Origin: Bauldia sp.
Lineage (GTDB): Bacteria; Pseudomonadota; Alphaproteobacteria; Rhizobiales; Kaistiaceae
Length of the DNA stretch: 64,000 bases
Assembly (NCBI GenBank): GCA_026126025.1
Contig: JAHCJZ010000003.1
Coordinates: 186,001 to 250,000 of the forward strand
Direction of reading: 5' to 3'
The position numbers were made by a program, and so were the translations under genes. Below, one piece after another: positions 26,211-34,732 of the stretch. Positions within the stretch are counted from its first letter, which is position 1. Each line of letters opens with the position of its first letter. Under the pieces are notes generated by a model. It was given only the letters and a program-made list of their open reading frames with translations. It was not told the DNA's origin and made no database searches.

Positions 26211-27614
26211 TTGTCAGATTCGTTTCCACCACGCGGCTCGGGCACGCCCGGCCGGCACGAGACACCGCCCGACGCAGTCTGGGGCCACCCGCAGACGCTG
26301 AGCAAACGATGGGACTGGCGGCCCGGCAAGGTGCTGCTCGGTGAGGATGAGAACGGCCGGCCGATCGGAGACCCCGACCGCGACGGCACGCAAGGCAAGG
26401 GCGACGACCGGCACATCGTCACCAAGGCCGGCAGCCGGGCGGGCAAATCCTCGACCGTGCTGATTCCCAACCTCCTGCGCTATCCGGGCTCGGCCCTCGT
26501 GATCGATCCGAAGGGCGAACTGGCGCGCGCGACCGCTGCCGCGCGCCGCGCGATGGGGCAGGACGTGTTCGTCCTCGACGCGTTCGGCGCGTCGGGCAGG
26601 CCGTCCGCCGCCCACAATCCGTTCGACGAACTCGGCGGCGACAGCACCGATCCGGTGGCGGCCAATGCCGCCCAGTTCGCTGACGCACTGCTGGTGCCGA
26701 ACGAGCGCGACCCGCACTGGACCGATGCCGGCCGCAACCTGATCCGCGGCCTGGCGCTACACCTGCGCAGCACATCGGCGACGACGCCCACGCTGCGCGA
26801 CATCCGCCGGCTGGTGAACGGCACTCCGGCGGAGCTGGACGAGGTGTTCGGCGCGATGGCGGACTCCGAGGCATATGACGGCGTGGTGCGGAACATCGGC
26901 CGCGCCTTTCTCGGCAAGGCGGCCGCGAGCGAGCGTGAGCTTCAGGGCATCCTCTCCACCGTGCAGGAGCAGACCGCTCCGCTCGACGACATCGTCCACG
27001 TCACCGACCGCTCGGACTTCCGGCTGTCCGACCTCAAGGCCCGGCCGACCACGATCTATCTCGTGCTGCCGGGAATGCGGATGGGCACGCACTTCCGCTG
27101 GCTGCGCCTTGAGGTGCAGCAGGCGCTGATCGCCATGGAGCGCACCGCGTCGGCGCGGGACGCGCTGCCGGTGTGGTTCGTGCTGGAGGAGTTCGCCGCG
27201 CTCGGCTTCATGCGCTCGATCGAGACGGCGGCCGGCTTCATCGCCGGCTTCGGTGTGAAGCTGTGGACCGTCCTTCAGGACCTGAGCCAACTCCGCAACC
27301 TCTATCCGAAGTCCTGGGAGACATTCCTCGGCAATGCCGGCGTCATCCAGGCCTTCGCCAACGCCGACCACACCACCGCCGACTATTTGTCGAAGCGGAT
27401 GGGCACAACCACCGTGGTCGAGCGCCAGCAGGGGCCCACCTCCGGCCAAGCCATGCAGCACGGCGATCTCGGCGAGCGAGAGCACATCCGCTCCGTGCCG
27501 CTGCTCACGCCGGACGAGGTGACGCTGCACTTCGCCCGCGAGACGGGCCGCCAGCTCATTCTGGTTCCCGGCCGCCCCCCGATCTATCTCATGCGGAGCC
27601 GCCGCGATGACTAG
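26211..27614 (+). CDS. Type IV coupling protein (VirD4/TraG family)
   Basis: This 467-residue ATPase links the relaxase-DNA complex to a secretion channel. Walker A is GSRAGKSS (74-81), Walker B-like is VWFVLEEFAALG, and the family signature LIRGLALHLRS and QDLSQLRNLYPKSWETFLGNAG are present. It lacks the N-terminal transmembrane helices of classical VirD4; the next gene encodes a two-helix membrane protein and overlaps by 8 bp, so the membrane anchor may be supplied in trans. The start is a TTG with GGAGG five bases upstream. Confidence 0.9.
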   Translation: MSDSFPPRGSGTPGRHETPPDAVWGHPQTLSKRWDWRPGKVLLGEDENGRPIGDPDRDGTQGKGDDRHIVTKAGSRAGKSSTVLIPNLLRYPGSALVIDPKGELARATAAARRAMGQDVFVLDAFGASGRPSAAHNPFDELGGDSTDPVAANAAQFADALLVPNERDPHWTDAGRNLIRGLALHLRSTSATTPTLRDIRRLVNGTPAELDEVFGAMADSEAYDGVVRNIGRAFLGKAAASERELQGILSTVQEQTAPLDDIVHVTDRSDFRLSDLKARPTTIYLVLPGMRMGTHFRWLRLEVQQALIAMERTASARDALPVWFVLEEFAALGFMRSIETAAGFIAGFGVKLWTVLQDLSQLRNLYPKSWETFLGNAGVIQAFANADHTTADYLSKRMGTTTVVERQQGPTSGQAMQHGDLGEREHIRSVPLLTPDEVTLHFARETGRQLILVPGRPPIYLMRSRRDD

Positions 27615-28185
27615 GCAAGGCCGCTATCTCGACAAGGTCCGCCAGACGGACGCTTCGGGCCGCCTCATCGCCGCCGGTGTCCACTGGGAGGAGTTGCACC
27701 CGCTATCCACCTTCTGCCAGGCCCTGGCGGGCGTGATCATCGTCATCGTCGCACTCGCCACCTGGCTTGCGTTCAACTTGCGCCCGGACGCCGCCTGGCC
27801 GTCCGTCCTGTTCCTGACGATGGCCGGCCTTCTGTTCTTCGACGCCTGGCGGGCGCGGCGCGACCGGCTGCTGCTGTTCCATGAGGACGGCCGCATCACC
27901 ATGCCCTGGCGGCTGCGACCGTGGGGCTGGAAGAGGACTATACCGGGCGACCACGCCAACCTCGTCTCGATCGAGGCGGAAGCCGATCGGGACCATTGGT
28001 CCCGCGTGGTGATGTTCTCGCGCGGCGGCGACAAACTCTACCTGACCGGCGGCCGTCTTCACTCCGACACGTCGCGCAAGATCGCCGTGCAACTCACTCG
28101 CGCGCTGGCCGCGATCCGCGAGGCCGTCGCCGCTGGAGCGGACGCCCCCGCCGCAGGGGTCGAGGTAACGGTGCTGATCGACTGA
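27607..28185 (+). CDS. Two-helix membrane protein coupled to the coupling protein gene
   Basis: A 192-residue protein with two adjacent transmembrane helices (about 36-58 and 62-81), short N-terminal and longer C-terminal cytoplasmic parts. The C-terminal part (RLRPWGWKRTIPGDHANLVSIEAEADRDHWSRVVMF) looks like a small PH-like beta domain. Its ATG lies inside the last codons of the coupling-protein gene, so they are translated together. Because that coupling protein lacks membrane helices, this may be its anchor. This is inference from context; I do not recognise the family. Confidence 0.6.
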   Translation: MTRQGRYLDKVRQTDASGRLIAAGVHWEELHPLSTFCQALAGVIIVIVALATWLAFNLRPDAAWPSVLFLTMAGLLFFDAWRARRDRLLLFHEDGRITMPWRLRPWGWKRTIPGDHANLVSIEAEADRDHWSRVVMFSRGGDKLYLTGGRLHSDTSRKIAVQLTRALAAIREAVAAGADAPAAGVEVTVLID

Positions 28186-28194
28186 GCCGAAAAT

Positions 28195-28221
28195 GGCCGG
28201 ACGCCGCGTCGGCGTCCGGCC
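28195..28221. terminator. Bidirectional hairpin terminator
   Basis: GGCCGGACGCCG, a CGT loop and CGGCGTCCGGCC form a perfect 12-bp stem between two convergent genes. The T-run is weak (CTTCACTT on the plus side; ATTTTCGG on the minus side), so it probably works both ways with moderate strength. Confidence 0.75.
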
Positions 28222-28226
28222 TTCAC

Positions 28227-28577
28227 TTAAGCGGCCTCGTTCAGCTCTTCGGCCAGGGCGAACCGCAGCACCCGGCGGGTCTTCGCCGGGTCGGCCGGGT
28301 CCGTCGACGGACGCCGCAGGTCGGGCGTCAGATAGTCGATGAACCAGTAGACCTGATGGTCCGCCACGTCGAAGGCTCCGGTCTCGTGCTCGGCGTAGTC
28401 GTCGCCGGGCGTGAAGCCTTCATAGTTGCGCACCTGCTCGATGAAGTACGGTAGCGATATCCTCCCGAATGTCAGGATGAAGGTCTCGCTGGCCGCGACC
28501 GGGTCCGGGTCGGCCCGGAAGCGGTCGTTGAGGCCGCGGATGCGCGCGGCGCGGTGGAGGTGGGAAAGGGAGGTCAT
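28227..28577 (-). CDS. DUF3768-family protein
   Basis: A 116-residue soluble protein with the DUF3768 features IRGLNDRFRAD near the start, the strand TFILTFGRISLP, and DYAEHETGAFDVADHQVYWFIDYL. The family is common on alphaproteobacterial plasmids and integrated elements, usually near ArdC and other accessory genes, as here. No catalytic residues are known to me. Its start overlaps the stop of the upstream small gene (ATGA), so the two form an operon. Confidence 0.7.
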   Translation of the reverse strand: MTSLSHLHRAARIRGLNDRFRADPDPVAASETFILTFGRISLPYFIEQVRNYEGFTPGDDYAEHETGAFDVADHQVYWFIDYLTPDLRRPSTDPADPAKTRRVLRFALAEELNEAA

Positions 28578-28774
28578 TGCTGACCTCCTTCCACGTCGAC
28601 CTCACGGATGACGGTGCGGCCGGTGAGGGCGATTGCGTCCATACGCAGGCTGATGCCCTTGCCGTCGCTGTTTGCCCATCCGGCGCCGAGGCGGGTCCAG
28701 CGGGCCTTGTCGCCTTCACCGTTTACCTGCCAGACGATGTGGGTCGGGCGGTTGTGTTCGTTTTCCTTGGTCAT
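28574..28774 (-). CDS. Small conserved accessory protein, copy A
   Basis: A 66-residue protein: PTHIVWQVNGEGDKARWTRL, then GAGWANSDGKG-IS-LRMDAI and a short beta strand. It matches the 79-residue product at 29305 in length, order and key residues (P-S/T-H-I-x-W/Y, R-x-F/W-T, G-x-A/G-W-x-x-x-D-G-K/R-G). It probably folds as a small beta sheet. The family is often seen on mobile elements; function is unknown. It is co-translated with the DUF3768 gene. Confidence 0.6.
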   Translation of the reverse strand: MTKENEHNRPTHIVWQVNGEGDKARWTRLGAGWANSDGKGISLRMDAIALTGRTVIREVDVEGGQQ

Positions 28775-29304
28775 TGGTCTTCTCCTTCGTTGTCAGCCGG
28801 GCACCATTGCCTGGCCTGATGGGGGCCGAAGGGACCGCGACCACAGGACGGGGGATCAAACGCCCTGCGAAGCGGGCCGGAGGGGCGGAGCTGCACAAGC
28901 GAAGCGCGGAAGCGAGCCGCGTTGAACACACGGCCGGGCGCGGTCAGGACCCCATCCATCAAGGCCAGGCCCGGGTTGCCCGGCACTCACGAGGACGAGG
29001 GGAGACTATGACGAGCGAAGGACCGCCGTCCGCATCGTCGTCGCAGTGAATCGAGGGGACCGGCCGCACCCCGCCGCGGCGCGGACTGTTGCGGCGAAGG
29101 CAGGGCGACGAGCGCATGGCTGGCGCTCCCGGGCGGCGTCCTGGGCGGGCGGCGCAAGGTCCGCAGACCTTCCGCCAGCGTCCACCGCAACGCGCAAACC
29201 GGCAAATGTAGATTTGGGTAGATCGACCGAAAACTTAGGCCCTTCACAAGATCGGAACGGATGTTCTAAGAGATATCCGTACAACCATCGACCAGTGAGG
29301 CTAT
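28775..29304. other. GC-rich interval without a supported gene
   Basis: About 530 bases between the two copies of the small accessory gene. It is rich in GGCCGG, GGGGCGG and GCGAAGCG words, has no long plausible coding frame, and becomes AT-richer near 29200-29300, where a promoter for the rightward genes could lie. It shares the word TGGCCTTGAYGG with the interval at 32665-33184, on opposite strands. I see no defined oriT or RNA. Confidence 0.4.
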
Positions 29305-29544
29305 TTGGCAGCAGATGAAAGCGGAGTATCGAACAAACCTTCCCACATAGCGTATTTTGTCAAGGACGGCGCCGAACGCAGCTTCTGGACCGAATGCGGC
29401 GTCGCCTGGCCGCACAAGGACGGCAGGGGCTTCCGCCTCAAGCTCGATGCCGTGCCGGTCGGCGGCGTGATCGAGCTTCGCGTCAACGAGCCTTCGGCAC
29501 GCAAGCAGTCCGACAGTGATCCGACGAACACGGAGGCGCTGTGA
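29305..29544 (+). CDS. Small conserved accessory protein, copy B
   Basis: A 79-residue protein that is a clear paralogue of the one encoded at 28574: PSHIAYFVKDGAERSFWTEC, GVAWPHKDGRG, FRLKLDAVPVGG and VIELRV. It differs by a tail of 20 polar residues (EPSARKQSDSDPTNTEAL). The start is a TTG with TGAGG upstream. Its stop overlaps the GTG of the following secreted protein gene (GTGA), so the pair is co-translated. Function is unknown. Confidence 0.6.
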   Translation: MAADESGVSNKPSHIAYFVKDGAERSFWTECGVAWPHKDGRGFRLKLDAVPVGGVIELRVNEPSARKQSDSDPTNTEAL

Positions 29545-31754
29545 GGCTCCCGGCGGCCGTCGCCGCCGTCGCCCTTCTGTCGCTTCCGCTGCCCGCCTTC
29601 GCCGCCTGCACCGGCTCCCCGCACGCCTGGCAGGTCTTCGCCCTCACCGGCGGCAGCGCCGTCTATTGCGCCGACGGCAACAATTGGACCACGCTCGGCC
29701 TGAGTGTCGGCGACGGCACGGTAACCAATGCGAAGCTGGCCAACATGGCCGCCAACACCGTGAAAGGAAACAACACCGGCTCGCCCGCTGCACCGATCGA
29801 TCTCACCATGGCGCAGCTCCGCGCCATCCTCGGCTCGGGTACGGCCAATTCCACGACTTTCCTGCGCGGCGATGGCACCTGGGCTGCGCCAGCCGGGGAC
29901 AATCTTGGCAACCACACGGCCACAACGACGCTCGCCATGGGCAGCAACCTGCTGTCCTTCGCCGGCGGTGCCGGAGACAAGATAAACCTCAACGGCAACA
30001 CCTACGGCGTCGGCATCGAATCAAGCACGGTCACGCAATGGTCGCCGGCCAATTTTCGATGGCGTGCCGGTGGCACTTCGGCCACCACCGGCACCGAGAA
30101 GATGCTTCTCAACGGAACAACGTTGTCTGTCATCGGCGAGAACGCCGGGACGAACAACGTGCTCAACATTCTCAATCTGACGCGCACGTCATCCGGCACG
30201 TCGCCGGCAGCGGGTATCGGCGCCAGCCTTCAGTTCACGGTCGAGACGGCGGACGGCAATAACGAGGTCGGCGCGGCCATCCAGGCGGTGACCACCGATG
30301 TGACGGCCGCATCGGAGGATTTCGACATCCGCTTCCTGACCATGGTGAACGGCGCCGCGGCGTCCGAGGTGATGCGCCTGACCTCCGACAATCAGATGGG
30401 TCTGGGTACCACCAACCCCAATGCTTCCGCGATCATGGACCTCACCTCCACGACGCTCGGTTTTCTGCCGCCGCGGATGACGACTGCCCAGGTGAACGCA
30501 ATTGCATCACCTGCCAACGGCCTGGTCGCCTATGACTCTTCCCTGCACCAACTGAAGCTTCGCGCGAACGGCGCATGGGTGTCACTGGCGGCCGGCGCCG
30601 GACTGACCGACGGCGACAAGGGCGACATCACGGTGTCCGGCTCGGGCGCGACCTGGAGCATCGATAGCAACGCCGTCGTCACCGCCAAGATCAACAACAG
30701 CGCCGTCACGAACGCCAAGCTCGCCAACATGGCAGCGAACACGGTGAAGGGGAACAACACCGGCTCTGCCGCTGCGCCGGTCGATATGACCATGGCGCAG
30801 CTACGCGCAATCCTCGGCTCCGGCACGCCGGGGTCGGGCAACTATCTGCGCGGCGACGGCACGTGGGCGACGCCGGCAGGCGGGGGCAGCACCAACTATC
30901 AGGCGTTCACGGCGACCGGGACATGGAACAAACCTGCCGGCCTGACCGGCAACGAAGTCGTGATGGTGATGGCCTGGGGCGCCGGCGGGGCCGGCGGCGG
31001 GCGAAGCTCTGTCAACAATCACGGCGGCGCCGGTGGCGGCGGTGGGGCGTGCGTTCTCGGCCACTTCCGCGCCGGCGACCTCGGCAGCAGCGTCGCGGTG
31101 ACGGTTGCCGGACAGACCGCCGGCGGCACCGGCAACGGTGCCAACGGCGGCAACACCACATTCGGATCGCATCTCACGGCCTATGGCGGCGGTGGCGGTA
31201 CAGGCGGCACCTCGAATGGCTTCGGGGGCACTTTCGGTGGTGGCGGCGGAGGAACGCTTGGCGCGGGTGCTTTGAAAACGCCAGGAAAACCAAACGAGAC
31301 GCTCAGCTTCATCGTCCCTGACGCCATCTACCAGTGCGAGGATGAAGACACCTGCGAATATGTCGATCTTGTCATCCATCAGAAGGATGCCGCTGCGGGC
31401 GGCGGGCGATCGGGGCTCGTCTCAGGCAATGACGCCGAATATCTGGATGGCGGCCTTTCTCACTGGGGCGGCGGCGCCGGCGGAGGTGCATACAGCAGCG
31501 CTGGCGGCGTGGGCGGTTCGAGCTACTGCGGCGGCGGGGGCGGCGGCGCCGGCGGCAGCAGCAGCAACAAGGCGGGCGGCACATCGGTCTTGGGCGGTGC
31601 GGGCGGTGCCGGTAAAAGCAATGCCGCGACCGGTGCCGGCACCGCCGGTAGCGCGCCTGGCGGCGGCGGTGGGGGTGGCTATCGCACGACTTCCGGCACG
31701 GCCAACGGCGGCGCCGGTGCCCGCGGCGAGGTTCGCGTGTGGGTCCTGCCGTAG
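29541..31754 (+). CDS. Secreted tail-fibre-like, Gly-rich repeat protein
   Basis: A 737-residue protein with a Sec signal peptide (about residues 1-22, ending AFA). Two near-identical tail-fibre modules follow, near 70-115 and 390-435: NAKLANMAANTVKGNNTG, then MAQLRAILGSGT and LRGDGTWA-PAG. Between them is a beta-rich region with FDIRFLTMVNGAAASEVMRL and MDLTSTTLGFLPPRMT, typical of phage receptor-binding proteins. The C-terminal 250 residues are a GGGG-rich domain ending in RGEVRVWVLP, as in phage tail Gly-rich domains, with a non-glycine insert holding two Cys pairs. A phage-type fibre with a signal peptide suggests a secreted or surface adhesin. The start is a GTG. Confidence 0.75.
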   Translation: MRLPAAVAAVALLSLPLPAFAACTGSPHAWQVFALTGGSAVYCADGNNWTTLGLSVGDGTVTNAKLANMAANTVKGNNTGSPAAPIDLTMAQLRAILGSGTANSTTFLRGDGTWAAPAGDNLGNHTATTTLAMGSNLLSFAGGAGDKINLNGNTYGVGIESSTVTQWSPANFRWRAGGTSATTGTEKMLLNGTTLSVIGENAGTNNVLNILNLTRTSSGTSPAAGIGASLQFTVETADGNNEVGAAIQAVTTDVTAASEDFDIRFLTMVNGAAASEVMRLTSDNQMGLGTTNPNASAIMDLTSTTLGFLPPRMTTAQVNAIASPANGLVAYDSSLHQLKLRANGAWVSLAAGAGLTDGDKGDITVSGSGATWSIDSNAVVTAKINNSAVTNAKLANMAANTVKGNNTGSAAAPVDMTMAQLRAILGSGTPGSGNYLRGDGTWATPAGGGSTNYQAFTATGTWNKPAGLTGNEVVMVMAWGAGGAGGGRSSVNNHGGAGGGGGACVLGHFRAGDLGSSVAVTVAGQTAGGTGNGANGGNTTFGSHLTAYGGGGGTGGTSNGFGGTFGGGGGGTLGAGALKTPGKPNETLSFIVPDAIYQCEDEDTCEYVDLVIHQKDAAAGGGRSGLVSGNDAEYLDGGLSHWGGGAGGGAYSSAGGVGGSSYCGGGGGGAGGSSSNKAGGTSVLGGAGGAGKSNAATGAGTAGSAPGGGGGGGYRTTSGTANGGAGARGEVRVWVLP

Positions 31755-31759
31755 AAGAA

Positions 31760-31779
31760 GCCGCGGCTCACGCCGCGGC
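31760..31779. terminator. Hairpin between convergent genes
   Basis: GCCGCGGC, a TCAC loop and GCCGCGGC form a perfect 8-bp stem just after the tail-fibre-like gene. It overlaps the last codons of ardC, which end in Ala codons and use one arm. No T-run follows, so termination efficiency is uncertain. Confidence 0.5.
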
Positions 31780-32664
31780 CTCCGTTTCATGGGGCTGTAA
31801 CCCATTCAAGAAGTCAGCCGCCCGCTGCGCGTGCGCGGCGGCCGTGAAGATCGCTCGGCTGTCGCCTTTCAGAACCTTGAGCCAGGACGCGATATAAGAA
31901 GCGTGCTCCTCGCGCGTTGCCGGCATCAGGTCGAGGTCGGCGCAGACGAACGCTGCGCCAAGCTCCGCGACCAGTTCTTCCATGGCATAGCCTTCATCGC
32001 CCCAACGCTTGCGGCCGAGGTCGCGGCCAAGGCGGTCCGGGTGCTTCGTCCAGTGCGTCGCCTCATGGGCGAGCGTCGCACAGTAGGATTCCGCGTCGCG
32101 GAAAGCCTCGAAGGGCGGCATGAGGATGACGTCGTCCACAGCGCGGTAAGCGGCCATGTTGCCGCCATGCCGGATGATTGCGCCGGTCGCGGCGAAGAAG
32201 GCTTCTGCCGTCGCAATGCGCTGCACCGGATCGAGCCGCGACGCGGGTTTGCCGTAGAAGTGCTTCGGCAGTCCGTCGACCTGCTCGACGTTGAACACTG
32301 TGTAGCCCTTGAGGAAGGGGATATCGCGCTCCTCCTCAGCGCCGGTGTCCGGGTCGGTCTCGGTGCGGGAGAAGGTCGAGGCGTAGACGACCGTGCTGCC
32401 GCGCTCGCCCTTGCGCACATGTCCGCCGAGTTCCTGGGCTTGCTTGAAGGTGATCCAGATAGGTGCGGCGTGGCCGGCACCGACCGCGGCCGCCCACAGC
32501 ATCAAGACGTTGATGCCGCGATAGGGGATGCCGTTGGATCGCAGCGGCCGTGTGATGCGCCCGGCCGCGTGCTCGGCATTCCAGGGCTTGTGCCAGGGCC
32601 GGACGCCCTGTTCCAGGTCGGCCACGATCTGCGCGGTGATGCGCTCATAAACATCTGTTCTCAT
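31768..32664 (-). CDS. ardC: ArdC-like antirestriction / ssDNA-binding zincin protein
   Basis: A 298-residue protein with an N-terminal ssDNA-binding domain (YERITAQIVADLEQGVRPWHKPW, then SNGIPYRGINVLMLW and FLKGYTVFNVEQVDGLP) and a C-terminal zincin-like metallopeptidase domain with HEATH near residue 212 and EELVAELGAAFVC. ArdC proteins coat the incoming strand and protect mobile DNA from restriction in a new host. The ATG at 32664 has GGAGAAAG upstream; the longer open frame is not supported. It fits the transfer functions of this element. Confidence 0.9.
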   Translation of the reverse strand: MRTDVYERITAQIVADLEQGVRPWHKPWNAEHAAGRITRPLRSNGIPYRGINVLMLWAAAVGAGHAAPIWITFKQAQELGGHVRKGERGSTVVYASTFSRTETDPDTGAEEERDIPFLKGYTVFNVEQVDGLPKHFYGKPASRLDPVQRIATAEAFFAATGAIIRHGGNMAAYRAVDDVILMPPFEAFRDAESYCATLAHEATHWTKHPDRLGRDLGRKRWGDEGYAMEELVAELGAAFVCADLDLMPATREEHASYIASWLKVLKGDSRAIFTAAAHAQRAADFLNGLQPHETEAAA

Positions 32665-33184
32665 TGCTCTTTCTCCAGTCTGAAAGCGGGTTGCGCCATG
32701 CAACCCGACTAGCCGGAGCGGCAATGAGCGGGGGTTGGCCGTCATAGGCCGGAAAGCGTGGGGGTGGGGCGGGCCGGAGGCCGGAGGCCGACTACACGGC
32801 CCGCGCTTTCCGCCCGAAGGGCTTGGCCTTGACGGCCGGGGGGCCGCAGGCCCCATCCTTCAATTCAGGAGAAGCGCAGTCGCAGGAGCGTCAGCATCGC
32901 GGCCGCCGGCACGGCGGGACGCGGGATCGTCTGGGGTGACGAGACCGGAATCAAAGGCAGCCGCAGGAGCGAGGTCTGCCGAGCGGGACCGACTGCCTCC
33001 GGCGAGGAGCGCCGCATCGCCCTTGCGCGAGGGATCGTCACCGGATGGCCGGGACGCCGCGCATCCGCGGGAGCGGATCTGGCGGCGGCCCGGTGAGGCC
33101 GAAGGCCGAGTAGAGCCCGACCGCCGAAGGCGGGCGCGCCACGACAGCGCAGCCGGCGCTGGCTGAAACTATGCTAGCTTTAAA
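32665..33184. other. GC-rich interval without a supported gene
   Basis: About 520 bases between the divergent ardC and HEPN-motif genes. The left two-thirds is made of GGCCGG, GGCCTTGACGGCC and CGCAGGAGCG words; the last 60 bases turn AT-rich and probably contain the promoter of the rightward gene. No convincing coding frame, RNA or inverted-repeat array is visible. Confidence 0.4.
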
Positions 33185-34558
33185 TTGACCTACATTGTTC
33201 ACAATAAATTGCTGGATGGACCCGCCGTGCAATCAGGTCAGATCATCACTGAATTCAAGAAACGGACGCTTCACATCGATCTTCACGAAATGTCTTTGGT
33301 ACAAAACAAAATTAGTGACAATAAAATCCTGTATCGTGGCAACGGCTACATCGCACAAACCAGTGCTGACGTTCTTACCTTTCGCCTATATCCCAACGAA
33401 ACAAACAACACAGACTTCGCCTCCAGTTTCAATCACCTGAATGCGACGAAGGCGGGAGAGCTCTATTCAAACGAATCTTACTACACTCTCAGTGGCATAG
33501 CGGCTGACGGTGCGGTGTGGAAGTGTGACCAGGTTCTACCTGCGTGCGACTGGAGCACAAATCACAGCCATCCCGTGGTCCACGGTAGCCTCTCAACGAT
33601 AGTCGTTGGCGACCTGTCACCTCACCCATCGAAATTCGTGTTGCACTTCTTCGAGAAGGCCGATCTTCCCGTGCCGACCAGCCAAGCGACGTTTACAGCC
33701 GCCGGCTACCAATTCCATGTCGAGAAGAGCGATGATAGCTTCATCGTCGGAGTGAATTCCGAGACTGTGCTCCCGGACTATTTCGACGTTCGCGTAGAGG
33801 AAGCCCTGCGGTTCCTTCTGGCACAGCCCGTCGCCGTGCGCGCTCTAATTCATCCGGGCTGCGTAGCCTTAAGATCGAAGCCGGCGAACTCGTCCGAGGT
33901 CCGATTGGGTCCACCAATCTCTCGCGGGACTGCCGCTTTCCACGAGCACTCCTGGGACCTTCTTGGCGCGTATCTCGCCTTTGTCGCTCGCGAAGCCAAG
34001 GAAACAGGTTGGCATCCGTGCACGGGCTATCTGCATATGGCTCAACAGGCCAGCGCGAGCTCCTTGGACGTCTGGGCCACAGGACTCGGGGTAGCGGTCG
34101 AAGGCTTAGCTAGTCTTGTTGATGTCGAACGAGCCGACGGACGAGACACGGAAAGGCAGCAGCTAGAGCAACTCCAGAAATTCATCGTTGGGCAGATCGC
34201 AGGCCATAGCCAGTTCGACGTGTTTGTTGATCGAATTCGGGGGCTCGTGAGAGGGCTGACCTCGGTGCGGGCGATCGATCGGATGAAGTGGCTGGCTGAC
34301 AACGGCGGAGCCAATCCTGCCCTCATCGATGCTTGGAGGAGCCTCCGCAATCGGAGCGTCCATCCGATAGGACGCGATTTCGACATTGCATCGCTCGACT
34401 TTCAGAAGGTCGTTGACGAGCTGCATAGCGTGACGACGCTCCTCTACCAGATCGTGTTTCATCTGATCGGATATCGCGGCCCGCACACCGACTACGCCTC
34501 ACATGGATTCCCTGAGACAGTCTATCCGCCGCTCTCGCGGACGGCAGAGGCAGGGTAA
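33185..34558 (+). CDS. HEPN-motif protein, possible abortive-infection factor
   Basis: A 457-residue soluble protein. Residues 1-200 look beta-rich and may be a sensor domain (ITEFKKRTLHIDLHEMSL, YYTLSGIAADGAVWKCDQVLP). The C-terminal 200 residues are helical and contain LRNRSVHPIGRDFD near 390-403: the R-x4-H pattern of HEPN RNases sits in AWRSLRNRSVHP, the usual local context. The layout (large N-terminal domain plus C-terminal HEPN) recalls ApeA-type phage-defence proteins, but I cannot confirm that family. Base composition is visibly less GC-rich than the neighbours, indicating a separate origin. The start is uncertain; TTG at 33185 or GTG at 33227 are possible. Confidence 0.55.
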   Translation: MTYIVHNKLLDGPAVQSGQIITEFKKRTLHIDLHEMSLVQNKISDNKILYRGNGYIAQTSADVLTFRLYPNETNNTDFASSFNHLNATKAGELYSNESYYTLSGIAADGAVWKCDQVLPACDWSTNHSHPVVHGSLSTIVVGDLSPHPSKFVLHFFEKADLPVPTSQATFTAAGYQFHVEKSDDSFIVGVNSETVLPDYFDVRVEEALRFLLAQPVAVRALIHPGCVALRSKPANSSEVRLGPPISRGTAAFHEHSWDLLGAYLAFVAREAKETGWHPCTGYLHMAQQASASSLDVWATGLGVAVEGLASLVDVERADGRDTERQQLEQLQKFIVGQIAGHSQFDVFVDRIRGLVRGLTSVRAIDRMKWLADNGGANPALIDAWRSLRNRSVHPIGRDFDIASLDFQKVVDELHSVTTLLYQIVFHLIGYRGPHTDYASHGFPETVYPPLSRTAEAG

Positions 34559-34732
34559 GGCCCGACCACGGAAAGCCGGACGCTAGGGCCAGTCCCAACG
34601 AGAAGACCGAGGGCAATCGTGCGGACGCCTTGGTTACGTGGTGGCCGTGTTGCTCGATTTGAGTAACGCTATCCACACAGCACTTGCGAGTCGGCCGGCG
34701 GTGTCGGCGGACCGAACAGCCTAGGTGGATTC

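Noticed and set aside
29541-31754. Prophage remnant explanation for the tail-fibre-like gene
   Set aside because: There are no capsid, terminase, baseplate or lysis genes nearby, and the protein starts with a Sec signal peptide.
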